Assembly: GCF_014202275.1 (NCBI RefSeq)
Contig: NZ_JACHGF010000005.1
Span: 317,789 to 381,788 of the forward strand
DNA: 64,000 bases
From: Rhabdobacter roseus
GTDB taxonomy: Bacteria > Bacteroidota > Bacteroidia > Cytophagales > Spirosomataceae
Reading direction: 5' to 3'
Each line of letters opens with the position of its first letter. The first letter of the stretch is position 1. A model generated the notes under the pieces. The model ran no database searches. It was not told where the DNA came from and saw only the letters and a program-made list of their open reading frames with translations. The position numbers and the translations under genes were made by a program. Shown in pieces: positions 1-9,249 of the stretch.

Positions 1-485
1 CCGAGAAAGGTACCTACGAAGCCATCCAGATCGCCAAAGCGGCCAAGCGCCCGCTCATCATTTCAGGCCTGGTGCAGGATCAAAGGTACTTTGAGGAAAA
101 AGTACAGCCCTACCTCGACGACGACCAGGTACTTTACGTGGGCAATGCCGGCCCCGCCCAGCGGGACAAGCTGCTGCGCAACGCCTACGCGCTGCTACAC
201 CCCATTAGCTTTGAAGAGCCCTTCGGACTGAGCGTGGCCGAAGCCATGTTTTGCGGAACGCCCGTCATCGCTTTCCGCCGGGGCTCCATGCCGGAGCTGA
301 TCCAACACGAAAAAACGGGCTTTCTGGTAGAAACTACCCACGAAGCGGCTGAGGCCGTGGAACGCATCGCGACGTTGGACCGGCAGGCCTGCCGCACCTG
401 GGCGTCATCCCAGTTTAGCGTAGACAAGATGGTCGACGGGTACCTGAAGGCTTACGAAGCAGTTTTAGACCAGGTACCTGGCTAA
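1..485 (+). CDS. GT4-family glycosyltransferase, C-terminal part
   Basis: The open frame enters at the window edge (codons from base 3) and ends at a TAA at 483-485, so the N-terminal acceptor domain is missing. The visible part is the nucleotide-sugar-binding Rossmann domain of a GT-B fold enzyme: a KGTYEAIQIAK helix, then RPLIISG, a VLYVGN strand, and the E-x7-E region FEEPFGLSVAEAM followed by GTPVIAF and MPELI. This motif defines glycosyltransferase group 1 (GT4) retaining enzymes. The sugar and acceptor cannot be told from this fragment. The membrane sugar dehydratase about 1.3 kb downstream is compatible with a role in surface glycan synthesis, but that is inference. Confidence 0.85.
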   Translation, partial: EKGTYEAIQIAKAAKRPLIISGLVQDQRYFEEKVQPYLDDDQVLYVGNAGPAQRDKLLRNAYALLHPISFEEPFGLSVAEAMFCGTPVIAFRRGSMPELIQHEKTGFLVETTHEAAEAVERIATLDRQACRTWASSQFSVDKMVDGYLKAYEAVLDQVPG

Positions 486-617
486 GGTACTTGCTTTTCT
501 CACGAGCAGGTACCTGGATGCACTTCAGCCGAGGTACCTTACAAGGTGCGATTTGCCCGGATAACCTTTTGGACGCTTTGGTAGTTAATGAGTCTACACA
601 TGCACACCGCTTGCGCT

Positions 618-1535
618 ATGGCCAAAAAGGTACTGATTACGGGAGGAACAGGAGTTATTGGGCGACGGCTTACGGAGTTATTATTGGAGAAAGGCTACGA
701 CGTAGCTTACCTGAGTCGTAGCCAAAAAACCTACCCCAACGTGCGCGTGTATCGGTGGGAGGTAGAAAAAGGGTACCTGGAAGAAGGCGCCCTGGAAAAC
801 CTGGATTACCTCATTCACCTGGCGGGCGCGGGCGTGGCCGACCAGCGCTGGACCGACGAGCGCAAAAAAGAAATTATACGCAGCCGCACGGACACCATCG
901 CGCTGGTAGCCCACAAAATGGCCGAGACCCGGCAGTTCCCCCAAGCTTTTGTTTCTTCTTCGGCCATCGGCTACTACGGTGCCGACACCGGCGACCTCCG
1001 GCAAACGGAACAGTCACCGCCGGGCCGCGACTTCCTGGCCGACGTGACCGTACAGTGGGAGGCCGCCGCCGACCGCGTGCAGGCGCTGGGAATACGTACC
1101 GTCAAAATCCGGACCGGCGTGGTACTGAGCGCCAAAGGCGGCGCGCTACCCCGCATAGCCGCCCCGGCCCGTTGGGGGTTGGGCGCACCGCTGGGTTCGG
1201 GTAAGCAATGGATGTCGTGGATTCACGTTGACGACCTCTGCCGGATGTACCTCGAAGCGCTTGAAAAAGAAAGCTGGGAGGGTACTTACAACGGCGTGGC
1301 TCCCCAGCCCGCCACCAACGCCGAGCTGACGCGCACCATCTGCAAGGTACTTGGAAAGCCGCAGTGGGCTCCCAAAGTACCCGCTTTTGCTTTGAAGGCC
1401 GCCTTTGGCGAAATGGCCCAGGCCGTACTAGGTAGTAGTTTTGTGCAAAGTACCCGCCTGGGTAGTCAGCCTTACTTTGCCTACCAGTACCCGGCCCTGC
1501 AACCCGCCCTGGAGAATTTATTATTAGAATCGTGA
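618..1535 (+). CDS. TIGR01777 family SDR (NAD-dependent epimerase-like) protein
   Basis: An extended short-chain dehydrogenase/reductase of about 305 residues. The N-terminus KKVLITGGTGVIG is the dinucleotide-binding glycine motif. YLIHLAGAGVADQRW, FVSSSAIGYYG (with the YxxxG characteristic of this subfamily) and the C-terminal DUF1731-like stretch with LGSSFVQSTR match the TIGR01777/YfcH group, whose substrate is unknown. I chose the ATG at 618 because family members start immediately before the ILITGG strand; an in-frame ATG at 588 would add ten unsupported residues. It stands alone between a glycosyltransferase and a sugar dehydratase. Neither start has a Shine-Dalgarno site, as is common in Bacteroidota. 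Confidence 0.85.
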   Translation: MAKKVLITGGTGVIGRRLTELLLEKGYDVAYLSRSQKTYPNVRVYRWEVEKGYLEEGALENLDYLIHLAGAGVADQRWTDERKKEIIRSRTDTIALVAHKMAETRQFPQAFVSSSAIGYYGADTGDLRQTEQSPPGRDFLADVTVQWEAAADRVQALGIRTVKIRTGVVLSAKGGALPRIAAPARWGLGAPLGSGKQWMSWIHVDDLCRMYLEALEKESWEGTYNGVAPQPATNAELTRTICKVLGKPQWAPKVPAFALKAAFGEMAQAVLGSSFVQSTRLGSQPYFAYQYPALQPALENLLLES

Positions 1536-1628
1536 TACGAAATAAACCGAATAGTAAATAAACAGCTATGGAGCCGTCCTTTTTAAAAATCTGACGTAAG
1601 GGGTAAAAGATAGTTACTACATCTTTAC

Positions 1629-1636
1629 TATCTTTG
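1629..1636 (+). promoter_or_regulatory. Candidate Bacteroidota -7 promoter element
   Basis: TATCTTTG matches the TAnnTTTG -7 consensus of the Bacteroidota housekeeping sigma factor and lies about 110 bases before the 1746 start, in the only sizeable gap upstream of that gene. I did not find a convincing -33 TTG at the usual spacing, so this is a one-box match. Confidence 0.35.
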
Positions 1637-1745
1637 ATTTCGGCTTACACGACACACTAAGTATTCAACCAAGCCATAACTTCGTTGTACTCTCATCCCC
1701 GCCGTGATTGTGATGCAGAACCAGCAACCAGGTTAACCGACACAT

Positions 1746-3698
1746 ATGATTGAAAGATTCTTTAAAAGCGTGCTGGATAGTTACCACCACCGCTTTGTAT
1801 CTCGCCGACTCATTCTTTCCATCGACTTAGCCATAGTCACTTTTTCTTTTCTAACGGCTTGCATCCTTCGCTTTAATTTCGATGTCACCGACATACACTG
1901 GGGCGTATATCGCTGGTACCTGCTATTTATAGTGGCTACGCGCTGGGTATCTTTTTTAAGCTTTCGTTCTTACCACGGCATCGTGCGGCACACCAGCCTG
2001 GAAGACATGCTCCTGATTTTCCAGACCGTCACGGCCGGTAGCCTGGCGGCCGGTTTTATTTCCACGCTGGCGGCCGTTGTATGGGACAATACCCTTCTCT
2101 ACCTTCCGGTTTCGGTGCTGCTCATCGACTACTTCATCTGTTTGTTTTTGATGATCGCCAGTCGTTTTTTCGTCAAGTCCATCTACCTGGATATTGCCAA
2201 CATGAACCGTCAGCATTCGTACCAGGACGTTGTGATCTTTGGGGCGGGCTCACTGGGTATTCTTACCAAAAACGCGCTGCTGCACGAACCCCAGAAAACG
2301 CACCAAATCCTTTGCTTCATCGACGACAACCCTACCCTCACGCACAAGTCGGTGGAGGGCGTGCGGGTGTATAGCCTGGAAGAAGCCTTTGAGAAATTTT
2401 TTCAGGACGAAGCGGCGTACCCCGAGGTAGTGCTGGCGATTCAGCATATCGCTCCAAGCCGGAAGAAATTTATTCTTGAATATTTCTTGCAAAGAAACAT
2501 CGTGGTGAAAGTGGTACCTTCGGCCAACGAGTGGCTCAATGGTACCCTGAGCAGCGGACAAATCCGGAAAATCCGCATCGAAGACCTCCTGGAGCGCGAC
2601 CCCATCCAGCTCAACAACGAGTCCATTGGCCAGCAGATCAGCGGCAAAACGGTCCTGGTCACGGGCGCGGCGGGTTCCATCGGCAGCGAGATCGTCCGGC
2701 AGCTGATTCGGTACAACCCTACCCGGCTGCTCATGCTGGATCAGTCCGAGTCGGGCCTTTACGACCTGGAATTCGAGATTCGGCAAAACCATACCATCAC
2801 GTTCGAGCTACTACCGCTGGTCGCCAACATCACCGACGAGGTTCGGATGCAGCGGATCTTCAGCGAGCAGCAACCCCAGCTGGTTTTCCACGCGGCGGCC
2901 TACAAGCACGTACCGCTGATGGAACGGTTCCCCTACGAAGCCATCAAGGCCAACGTGTTCGGCACCAAACTCCTGGCGGACCTGTCGGCTACCTACGACG
3001 TAGAGAAATTTGTGCTCGTCTCCACCGACAAGGCCGTAAACCCCACCAACGTCATGGGTGCCACCAAGCGGCTCGCCGAAGTATACGTGCAGAGCCTGAA
3101 CGAACGGCTGAGCGGAGGTACCCGTTTCATCATTACGCGCTTTGGCAACGTACTGGGTTCCAACGGCTCGGTGGTACCTTTGTTCAAAAAACAGATCCAG
3201 GCCGGCGGCCCGCTCACCGTCACCCACCCGGACGTGATCCGCTACTTCATGACCATCCCCGAAGCCTGCCAGCTGGTGCTGGAAGCCGGTGCCATGGGCC
3301 AGGGCGGGGAGGTGTTTGTGTTCGACATGGGTGAGCCGATCCGGATCGAGGACCTGGCCCGGCGCATGATCCAGCTCTCGGGCTTCACGGCGGGCCGCGA
3401 CATCCAGATCGAGTACTCGGGCCTGCGCCCCGGCGAGAAGCTGTACGAAGAGCTCCTGAACGACAGCGAGCAAAACCTAGGTACCCACCACCCCAAGATC
3501 CTCATCGCGCGCCTCAAGTCCGTTCCTTTCAGCGAGCTCAGCCTTGTCATGAACGATCTGCGTAAATCCCTCCTCAAGGGCGATTCCGACCAGATGGTAG
3601 CGCTCCTCAAAGCCATTATCCCGGAGTACATCAGCAACAATTCGGAGTTTGAAAAGCTGGATCATGCAGAAGAAAACGTCAAGAATTCGCTAAATTGA
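1746..3698 (+). CDS. Membrane-bound nucleotide-sugar 4,6-dehydratase (PglF/WbpM/CapD family)
   Basis: A 650-residue polysaccharide biosynthesis protein. The first ~140 residues carry about four hydrophobic segments, anchoring the enzyme in the inner membrane. A CoA-binding-like Rossmann domain follows (VVIFGAGSLG, about residue 163), then the catalytic SDR domain starting at GKTVLVTGAAGSIGSE (about residue 299). The catalytic pair is Met-x3-Lys (VMGATK, about residues 437-441) instead of Tyr-x3-Lys. That is the hallmark of large UDP-GlcNAc 4,6-dehydratases such as PglF and WbpM, which make the 4-keto-6-deoxy precursor of bacillosamine or other di-N-acetylated sugars. Later motifs RFGNVLGSNGSVVPLF and GLRPGEKLYEELL are typical. 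The product probably feeds capsule, O-antigen or protein glycosylation. Confidence 0.92.
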   Translation: MIERFFKSVLDSYHHRFVSRRLILSIDLAIVTFSFLTACILRFNFDVTDIHWGVYRWYLLFIVATRWVSFLSFRSYHGIVRHTSLEDMLLIFQTVTAGSLAAGFISTLAAVVWDNTLLYLPVSVLLIDYFICLFLMIASRFFVKSIYLDIANMNRQHSYQDVVIFGAGSLGILTKNALLHEPQKTHQILCFIDDNPTLTHKSVEGVRVYSLEEAFEKFFQDEAAYPEVVLAIQHIAPSRKKFILEYFLQRNIVVKVVPSANEWLNGTLSSGQIRKIRIEDLLERDPIQLNNESIGQQISGKTVLVTGAAGSIGSEIVRQLIRYNPTRLLMLDQSESGLYDLEFEIRQNHTITFELLPLVANITDEVRMQRIFSEQQPQLVFHAAAYKHVPLMERFPYEAIKANVFGTKLLADLSATYDVEKFVLVSTDKAVNPTNVMGATKRLAEVYVQSLNERLSGGTRFIITRFGNVLGSNGSVVPLFKKQIQAGGPLTVTHPDVIRYFMTIPEACQLVLEAGAMGQGGEVFVFDMGEPIRIEDLARRMIQLSGFTAGRDIQIEYSGLRPGEKLYEELLNDSEQNLGTHHPKILIARLKSVPFSELSLVMNDLRKSLLKGDSDQMVALLKAIIPEYISNNSEFEKLDHAEENVKNSLN

Positions 3699-3840
3699 TC
3701 TTGCTGCCCTCCCTCCTACCCCTACCCACCGCCGGGTAGTCAGGTACCTCTTTGGCCGCTCTTGTGATTGTGGGGAATACTCCCTTTCTTTGTGTATTAG
3801 TATGCTTGCATACTTTTAACCTACTCCTATTTAACCCAAC

Positions 3841-5049
3841 ATGACCGAAGCCCTTATTTACGACGCCGTTCGGACGCCCCGGGGCCGGGGCAAAGCCGAC
3901 GGCGCCCTGCACGAAGTACCCCCGCTGCGGCTGCTCACCACGGTACTCGAACAGCTCCGCGATCGAAACCAGCTCGACACCACCTACCTCGACGACGTAC
4001 TCATGGGCTGCGTAACGCCCCTGGGCGAGCAGGGAGCCGACATAGCCCGCACGGCGGTGCTGGCCGCGGGCTACGCCGAGTCGGTGGCGGGTGTGCAGCT
4101 AAACCGCTTCTGCTCGTCGGGCCTGGAGGCCATCAACATGGCCGCGGCCTACCTGCGGGCGGGCCAGACGGACCTGGTCATTGCCGGGGGCGTGGAGTCG
4201 ATGTCGCGCGTGGCGATGGGCTCCGACGGCGGCGCGCTCTTCATGGACCCGGCTATGGTGGCCGCACACAACATTGTGCCGCAGGGTATCTCCGCCGACC
4301 TGATCGCGACCAGGTACGGGTACTCCCGCGCCGAGCTCGACGCCCTGGCCGCCGAGTCGTACCGCCGGGCCGAAATCGCCCAGCGAGAAAATCGCTTCGC
4401 GAAGTCGCTGGTATCCGTCTATGATGCCTTAGGTACTTTGCTGCTCGGGCACGACGAAGGCGTGCGCCCCGGCACCACCGCCGAATCCCTCGGCAAGCTC
4501 AAGCCCGCTTTTGAGGCGCTGGGCCAGCAGGGCCTCGACGCCCTGGCGCTCATGAAGTACCCCGAGCTCAGCCGCATCGAGCACGTACACCACGCCGGTA
4601 ACTCGTCGCAGATCGCCGACGGCGCCGCCGGACTCCTCATGGGTACCCGCGCGGCGGGCGAGCGGCTGAGCCTGAAGCCCCGCGCCCGGATCAGAGCCAC
4701 GGCGGTAGTAGGTTCAGAGCCCACCATCATGCTCACCGGCCCCGTGCCCGCCGCCCAAAAGGTACTTCGCCGAGCGGGCCTGAGCATCCGTGATATCGAT
4801 TTATGGGAAGTAAACGAAGCGTTTGCGGCCGTGCCCATGTACTTCATGGACGCGCTGGGGGTAGATCCGGCGGTGGTCAACGTCAACGGCGGGGGCATTG
4901 CGATGGGCCACCCGCTGGGTGCTACGGGGGCCATCCTTACCGCCACGCTCCTCGACGAGCTCGAACGCCGCGACAAAACCCTGGGCCTGGTGACGCTCTG
5001 CATTGGCGGCGGCATGGGCATTGCGACCATTATTGAGCGGGTCAACTAG
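3841..5049 (+). CDS. fadA: Acetyl-CoA acyltransferase (thiolase), beta-oxidation
   Basis: A 402-residue type II thiolase. It has the acyl-enzyme cysteine in [12 protein letters not shown] (Cys91), the [10 protein letters not shown]-like segment [10 protein letters not shown], the histidine motif [18 protein letters not shown], and the C-terminal catalytic cysteine in [10 protein letters not shown]. It cleaves 3-ketoacyl-CoA to acetyl-CoA and a shortened acyl-CoA (or condenses acetyl-CoA in reverse). The FadB-like hydratase/dehydrogenase starts 78 bases downstream on the same strand, so the pair forms a beta-oxidation module. A long GTAC-containing stem-loop lies in the gap between them. Chain-length preference cannot be read from the sequence. 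Confidence 0.93.
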   Translation: MTEALIYDAVRTPRGRGKADGALHEVPPLRLLTTVLEQLRDRNQLDTTYLDDVLMGCVTPLGEQGADIARTAVLAAGYAESVAGVQLNRFCSSGLEAINMAAAYLRAGQTDLVIAGGVESMSRVAMGSDGGALFMDPAMVAAHNIVPQGISADLIATRYGYSRAELDALAAESYRRAEIAQRENRFAKSLVSVYDALGTLLLGHDEGVRPGTTAESLGKLKPAFEALGQQGLDALALMKYPELSRIEHVHHAGNSSQIADGAAGLLMGTRAAGERLSLKPRARIRATAVVGSEPTIMLTGPVPAAQKVLRRAGLSIRDIDLWEVNEAFAAVPMYFMDALGVDPAVVNVNGGGIAMGHPLGATGAILTATLLDELERRDKTLGLVTLCIGGGMGIATIIERVN

Positions 5050-5086
5050 GTACTTGGCCGCGCCCATTCGCGGTACCCCAAGTACC
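5049..5086 (+). terminator. Stem-loop between thiolase and FadB-like gene
   Basis: GGTACTTGG (5049-5057) is exactly complementary to CCAAGTACC (5078-5086). An inner CCGCG/CGCGG pair (5058-5062, 5069-5073) extends the stem. The left arm begins at the last base of the thiolase stop codon. A further AAAGTACC and a short T-rich stretch follow. It could be a leaky terminator or mRNA-stabilising hairpin inside the operon. The arms are copies of the iterated GTAC word. Confidence 0.45.
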
Positions 5087-5127
5087 CCTAAAGTACCTTT
5101 TGTTTTTACGAAAAAAGAAAGCTAAAA

Positions 5128-7269
5128 ATGGCTATTGACTATACCCTGCAAGAAGGCGTGGCGATCCTGCGCTGGAACCTGACCACCTCCCCCATGAACG
5201 TCCTCAACGACGACTCCATTCCGGTGTTTGTGGAAGCGCTGCAACGGGCTTACGACGATGAAGCCGTGAACGGCATTATCATCACCTCGGCCAAGCCGGA
5301 GTTTGTGGTGGGGGCCGACCTGAAAATGATTCTGCGCAACCAGGACCAGGACCCCGCCGAAATGCTGGAAGTCTCGGCCGGCCTCAACCGTATTTTCCGC
5401 CAGATGGAAACCTGCGGCAAGCCCATCGTGGCGGCCATCAACGGCACCGCGCTGGGCGGCGGCTACGAGATCTGCCTGGCGTGTCACCACCGCATTGCCC
5501 TGGATCACCCCAAAACCAGAATCGGCCTGCCCGAAGTGAAGCTCGGCCTGCTGCCCGGCGGTGGCGGTACCCAGCGCCTACCCCGGATGATCGGCTTACA
5601 GGCGGCCCTGCCGCTGATGCTGGAAGGCCGCGACGTAGGTACCTCCGAGGCGCTGGCACTGGGCCTGGTAGATGCGCTGGCCGCTACACCCGAGGAGCTT
5701 CTGCAAAAGGCCCACGACTGGATCAAAGCGCATCCGCAGCCCCTGCGGCCCTGGGATCAGCGGGATAAAAAATCCGGGCGGATCGTGGCCAAAGACCGCT
5801 TCCAGGTACCCGGCGGCGACGTACAAAGTGGCGCGGGCAGACAGGTATTTTCGGTAGGTACGGCTCAGGTAATGGAAAAAACCCGGGGCAACTACCCCGC
5901 CCCGCGGGCCATTCTGTCGTGCGTGTACGAAGGCTTGCAGGTGCCTATTGACCGCGGACTGGCCATCGAGGGGAGGTACTTTGTGCAGGTGGCGCGGTCC
6001 AAAGAAGCCGGTAACCTAATCCGTACGATGTTTCTGGGCCTTAACAAAGCCAACAAAGGAGCCAGTCGCCCGGCATCCGTCGAGAAAACCGACGTGCGTA
6101 AGCTGGGTATTCTGGGCGCAGGACTAATGGGCGCGGGCATTGCCTACGTTTCGGCCCAGGCGGGCATCGAGGTCGTTTTGAAAGATGTAAGTACCCAAGC
6201 CGCCGAGCAGGGCAAGGCCTACTCCCGGAAATTGCTCGAAAAACAAATGGCCAAAGGTACTTTATCGCCCGAAAAGGCCGAAAAGATCCTGGCGCTCATT
6301 CACCCCACCACCCAAACCACCGACCTGCAAGGCTGCGATCTAATCATCGAAGCCGTTTTTGAAAACCGGGCCCTCAAAGCCCAGGTAACCCAGGAAGCCG
6401 AGCCGATGCTGGCCGCGGGTGGCGTTTTTGGTTCCAATACCTCCACCCTACCCATCACGGGCCTGGCCGAGGCTTCGGCCCAGCCCGAAAATTTCATCGG
6501 TATCCATTTCTTTTCGCCCGTCGATAAAATGAACCTGGTGGAGATTATCGTGGGCAAAAGTACCTCCGACTACGCCCTGGCGGTGGCCGTTGATTACGTA
6601 CGTAAGATCCGAAAAACGCCCATCGTCGTCAACGACGCGCGCGGCTTTTATACCTCGCGCAGCTTCATGACCTACGCCTCAGAAGGTATGGAGCTCCTAC
6701 GGGAGGGCGTAGCACCTACCCTGATCGAAAACGCCGGGAAACTAGCCGGAATGCCCGTCGGTCCGCTGGCCGTGACCGACGAGGTGGCGCTGGATTTGGT
6801 GTATAAAATCGCGCAACAGGCCCTTCAGGACGGCGCTAGTACCGAAGCCGACACCAGCTACCAGCTCAGCAAGCAATTGGTGGAGCTTAATCGACTGGGC
6901 CGAAAAAATGGAGCCGGTTTTTATGAGTACCCCGCCGAGGGCAAAAAGTACCTTTGGCCCGGCCTGGCCGAGCTTTTTCCGGTGGCAGCCTCGCAACCGT
7001 CGCTGGACGAAGTGAAGCAGCGCCTGCTCTATCGCCAGGCGCTGGAGGCCGTGCGCTGCTACGAGGAGGGCGTCATCCGTACGCCCCTCGACGCCGACCT
7101 GGGCTCCATCCTGGGCTGGGGGTTTCCGGCCTACACGGGCGGGGCACTGTCGTTTGTGGAGTACCTAGGTACTTCCGCCTTTGTGCAGCAGGCCAACGCC
7201 CTGGCCGACCGCCACGGCGAGCGCTTCCGGCCCACCGAGGGGCTGCGGAAGCAGGCCGCAGGACAGTAG
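5128..7269 (+). CDS. FadB/FadJ-like enoyl-CoA hydratase / 3-hydroxyacyl-CoA dehydrogenase
   Basis: A 713-residue bifunctional beta-oxidation enzyme. The N-terminal crotonase domain (about residues 1-190) has the oxyanion-hole segments GADLKMI and [10 protein letters not shown] and the catalytic glutamate in [21 protein letters not shown] linker leads to the NAD-binding domain at [21 protein letters not shown] (about residue 327), with [24 protein letters not shown] and the C-terminal 3HCDH domain ([10 protein letters not shown]). It hydrates trans-2-enoyl-CoA and oxidises the resulting L-3-hydroxyacyl-CoA with NAD+, handing 3-ketoacyl-CoA to the thiolase upstream. Length and domain order match FadB alpha subunits. 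No acyl-CoA dehydrogenase or ligase is encoded nearby. Confidence 0.93.
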   Translation: MAIDYTLQEGVAILRWNLTTSPMNVLNDDSIPVFVEALQRAYDDEAVNGIIITSAKPEFVVGADLKMILRNQDQDPAEMLEVSAGLNRIFRQMETCGKPIVAAINGTALGGGYEICLACHHRIALDHPKTRIGLPEVKLGLLPGGGGTQRLPRMIGLQAALPLMLEGRDVGTSEALALGLVDALAATPEELLQKAHDWIKAHPQPLRPWDQRDKKSGRIVAKDRFQVPGGDVQSGAGRQVFSVGTAQVMEKTRGNYPAPRAILSCVYEGLQVPIDRGLAIEGRYFVQVARSKEAGNLIRTMFLGLNKANKGASRPASVEKTDVRKLGILGAGLMGAGIAYVSAQAGIEVVLKDVSTQAAEQGKAYSRKLLEKQMAKGTLSPEKAEKILALIHPTTQTTDLQGCDLIIEAVFENRALKAQVTQEAEPMLAAGGVFGSNTSTLPITGLAEASAQPENFIGIHFFSPVDKMNLVEIIVGKSTSDYALAVAVDYVRKIRKTPIVVNDARGFYTSRSFMTYASEGMELLREGVAPTLIENAGKLAGMPVGPLAVTDEVALDLVYKIAQQALQDGASTEADTSYQLSKQLVELNRLGRKNGAGFYEYPAEGKKYLWPGLAELFPVAASQPSLDEVKQRLLYRQALEAVRCYEEGVIRTPLDADLGSILGWGFPAYTGGALSFVEYLGTSAFVQQANALADRHGERFRPTEGLRKQAAGQ

Positions 7270-7347
7270 GAAATCTTGGTATTTACCAACATTCGTTTGG
7301 GCAGCTTCGGCCACCTTTGTGGGGTACTTTAAAACCTAAGAATCTCC

Positions 7348-7764
7348 ATGAAAAAGAACCGAATGATTTCCGTAGCCTCCCAGGGTTTTATGCTGCTGTC
7401 GGCAGTAAGTTTGTTGTCGGTCAGTGCGATGGCCTTTTTTGATCCCCAGTCCGTCATGGATCTGGTGCAGGTGCAACTCCTCAACGCCGACGCCTATAGC
7501 TCCATCCGGGGGGTGTACGGCGGGGTGGGCCTGACGCTGAGCATCAGCCTGATCTACCTGCTGCGCACCGACGTACCCAAGGGGCTGGCTTTCCTAAGTA
7601 TGCTGTGGGGATTTTACGCCTTGTCGCGCCTCATTACCAGCCAGGTAGAAGGGCCGCTAGGTACTTTTGGCACGCAGTGGCTGGTCATCGAGTCGCTGTT
7701 TTGCGGCATTGCCGTGTCGCTTTTGTTTTTGAACAAAAAGGTACTTTCATTCCAGAAAGCGTAA
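7348..7764 (+). CDS. Small four-helix membrane protein, DUF4345-like
   Basis: 138 residues with about four hydrophobic helices, at residues ~10-30, 55-73, 80-97 and 112-129. The segment YSSIRGVYGGVGLTLSI matches the conserved IRxxYGG of DUF4345 proteins. Function is unknown in that family. The gene starts 78 bases after the FadB-like gene, and the next gene (DinB-like) starts five bases after its stop, so the two are probably co-transcribed. The assignment rests on motif and topology recalled from the family, not on a search. Confidence 0.7.
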   Translation: MKKNRMISVASQGFMLLSAVSLLSVSAMAFFDPQSVMDLVQVQLLNADAYSSIRGVYGGVGLTLSISLIYLLRTDVPKGLAFLSMLWGFYALSRLITSQVEGPLGTFGTQWLVIESLFCGIAVSLLFLNKKVLSFQKA

Positions 7765-7769
7765 GCGTC

Positions 7770-8333
7770 ATGGCAGGCATCAACCAACAAACGTTGCTAG
7801 ACTCGCTCGAAGAGCAGGTAGAGCGACACCTGCAGGAAGCCGTGCGGGTATTCCAGAACCTCCCCGAAAGTACCCTGCTGCGGCCCGCGTCCGACGGCGG
7901 CTGGAGCATTGCTCAGTGCCTGGACCACCTCAACAGCTACGGCCACTACTACCTTCCGCAGCTCGAAAAGGGATTAGCCCAAAGTACCTCTCCCGGGGGT
8001 ACTTTTAAAGGTACCTGGCTGGGCAGGTACTTTACCCGCATGATGGACCCGCAAACGGGTACCCGCAAATACAAGGCTTTTAAAGACTATACGCCCGAAC
8101 GGGCCCTGGATGCTTCGGCCGTGGTGGCGGAGTTTATCCGGCAGCAGGAAGTACTACTCAGGTACCTTGCCCGCGCCCGCACCGCCGATCTGAACGCCGT
8201 CCGGATTCCGGTTTCTATTTTTCGTTGGGTACGGCTGAAGCTGGGCGACGTGCTGCAATTCCTCATGGCCCACAACGAGCGGCACCTACAGCAGGCGCTT
8301 CGGCACCTCAGGCCGGTCGTTCAGGTACCTTGA
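7770..8333 (+). CDS. DinB superfamily protein
   Basis: 187 residues. The open frame extends upstream to 7605 inside the previous gene, but the ATG at 7770, five bases after the previous stop, gives the normal DinB length. It is predicted as a four-helix bundle. SIAQCLDHLNSY near residue 50 and HNERHLQQALRHL near the C-terminus provide the histidines that bind the divalent metal in DinB/YfiT-like proteins. Members act as thiol- or metal-dependent transferases, and many are uncharacterised. The C-terminus abuts a GTAC-armed hairpin shared with the convergent tyrA gene. Confidence 0.8.
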   Translation: MAGINQQTLLDSLEEQVERHLQEAVRVFQNLPESTLLRPASDGGWSIAQCLDHLNSYGHYYLPQLEKGLAQSTSPGGTFKGTWLGRYFTRMMDPQTGTRKYKAFKDYTPERALDASAVVAEFIRQQEVLLRYLARARTADLNAVRIPVSIFRWVRLKLGDVLQFLMAHNERHLQQALRHLRPVVQVP

Positions 8334-8352
8334 AGTACCTTTTTATTTTTTT
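8323..8352. terminator. Bidirectional terminator between dinB-like gene and tyrA
   Basis: AGGTAC (8323-8328) and GTACCT (8335-8340) form a short hairpin with loop CTTGAA, followed by a T-rich run from 8341. It overlaps the stop codon of the plus-strand gene (8331-8333) and directly precedes the minus-strand stop at 8343-8345, leaving only nine bases between the convergent genes. Confidence 0.5.
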
Positions 8353-9200
8353 TCGATCCCGGCCAGGATACGGCCAATGTCGTTGGCCTTTTGCATGAAG
8401 TCGAGGCTGGTGTCGAGGTCTTCGCTGTCGATGGCTTCTTTGAATTTTTTGAGGAGCTTGATGTAGTCGCCCAGGGCGCGGGAAACGTTCTTTTTGTTTT
8501 GGTCAAAAATGGGCGCCCACATCTGCGGGGAGCTTTTGGCGAGCCGCACCGTGGAAGAAAAACCCGTGCTGGCCATGTCGAAGATCGCCTTTTCGTCTTT
8601 TTCTTTTTCAAGTACCGTCAGACCCAGCGCAAAGGAGCTGATGTGGCTCAGGTGCGAGACGTACGCCAGGTGCAGGTCGTGCTCGGTGGGGGTCATGTAG
8701 TGGACCTTCATGCCGATGTCGTGCAGGAAAGCCTCCACCAGCGCCAGCGAGTCGGGGTGGCTCTTCTCGGAGTCGCAGATAATGACGTTTTTGGTGGGGA
8801 GCAATTCTTTGAAAGCCGCCCCCGGCCCCGAGTGCTCGGTACCGGCCATGGGGTGTACGGCCACAAACTGCCCACGGCGCGGGTGTGCATCGGCGATTTC
8901 GCAGATGAGCCCCTTGGTCGAGCCCAGGTCCATGACGGTGCGGCCCGCGGGGAGTTGGTCCAGCATCTGGGGCAGAAGCTGCATGATGATGTCGACGGGC
9001 GTAGCCAGTACGTTAAGCTCGGCCACTTGCAGGGCTTCCTCCAGCGGCAGGATCTCGTCCACAATGCCCATCGCCAGGGCGATCTTCTGGTTAACCGGCG
9101 ACTTATCGACGCCCACAAACTCCAGGTGGGGGTACTTTTCGCGCAACGCCAGCGCAAACGAGCCGCCTAGCAAACCCACCCCAATGATGCTAACTTTCAT
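8343..9200 (-). CDS. tyrA: Prephenate dehydrogenase
   Basis: 285 residues from the ATG at 9200; a GTG at 9215 would add five. It begins MKVSIIGVGLLGGSFALAL, the NAD-binding glycine motif, then VDKSPVNQKIALAMG. Central segments VMDLGSTKG and HPMAGTEHSGPGAA carry the conserved histidine and serine of TyrA enzymes. The C-terminal half (HLSHISSFALG, FSSTVRLAKSSPQMW) is the helical dimerisation domain. It oxidatively decarboxylates prephenate to 4-hydroxyphenylpyruvate for tyrosine synthesis. The PLP aminotransferase gene lies immediately upstream on the same strand; Bacteroidota often group these with DAHP synthase/chorismate mutase and prephenate dehydratase, neither of which is in this window. 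Confidence 0.92.
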   Translation of the reverse strand: MKVSIIGVGLLGGSFALALREKYPHLEFVGVDKSPVNQKIALAMGIVDEILPLEEALQVAELNVLATPVDIIMQLLPQMLDQLPAGRTVMDLGSTKGLICEIADAHPRRGQFVAVHPMAGTEHSGPGAAFKELLPTKNVIICDSEKSHPDSLALVEAFLHDIGMKVHYMTPTEHDLHLAYVSHLSHISSFALGLTVLEKEKDEKAIFDMASTGFSSTVRLAKSSPQMWAPIFDQNKKNVSRALGDYIKLLKKFKEAIDSEDLDTSLDFMQKANDIGRILAGIEKK

Positions 9201-9249
9201 GCTTCGATGAACCACAACGTATTAAGATAATCCATGATTGAAAGGTACT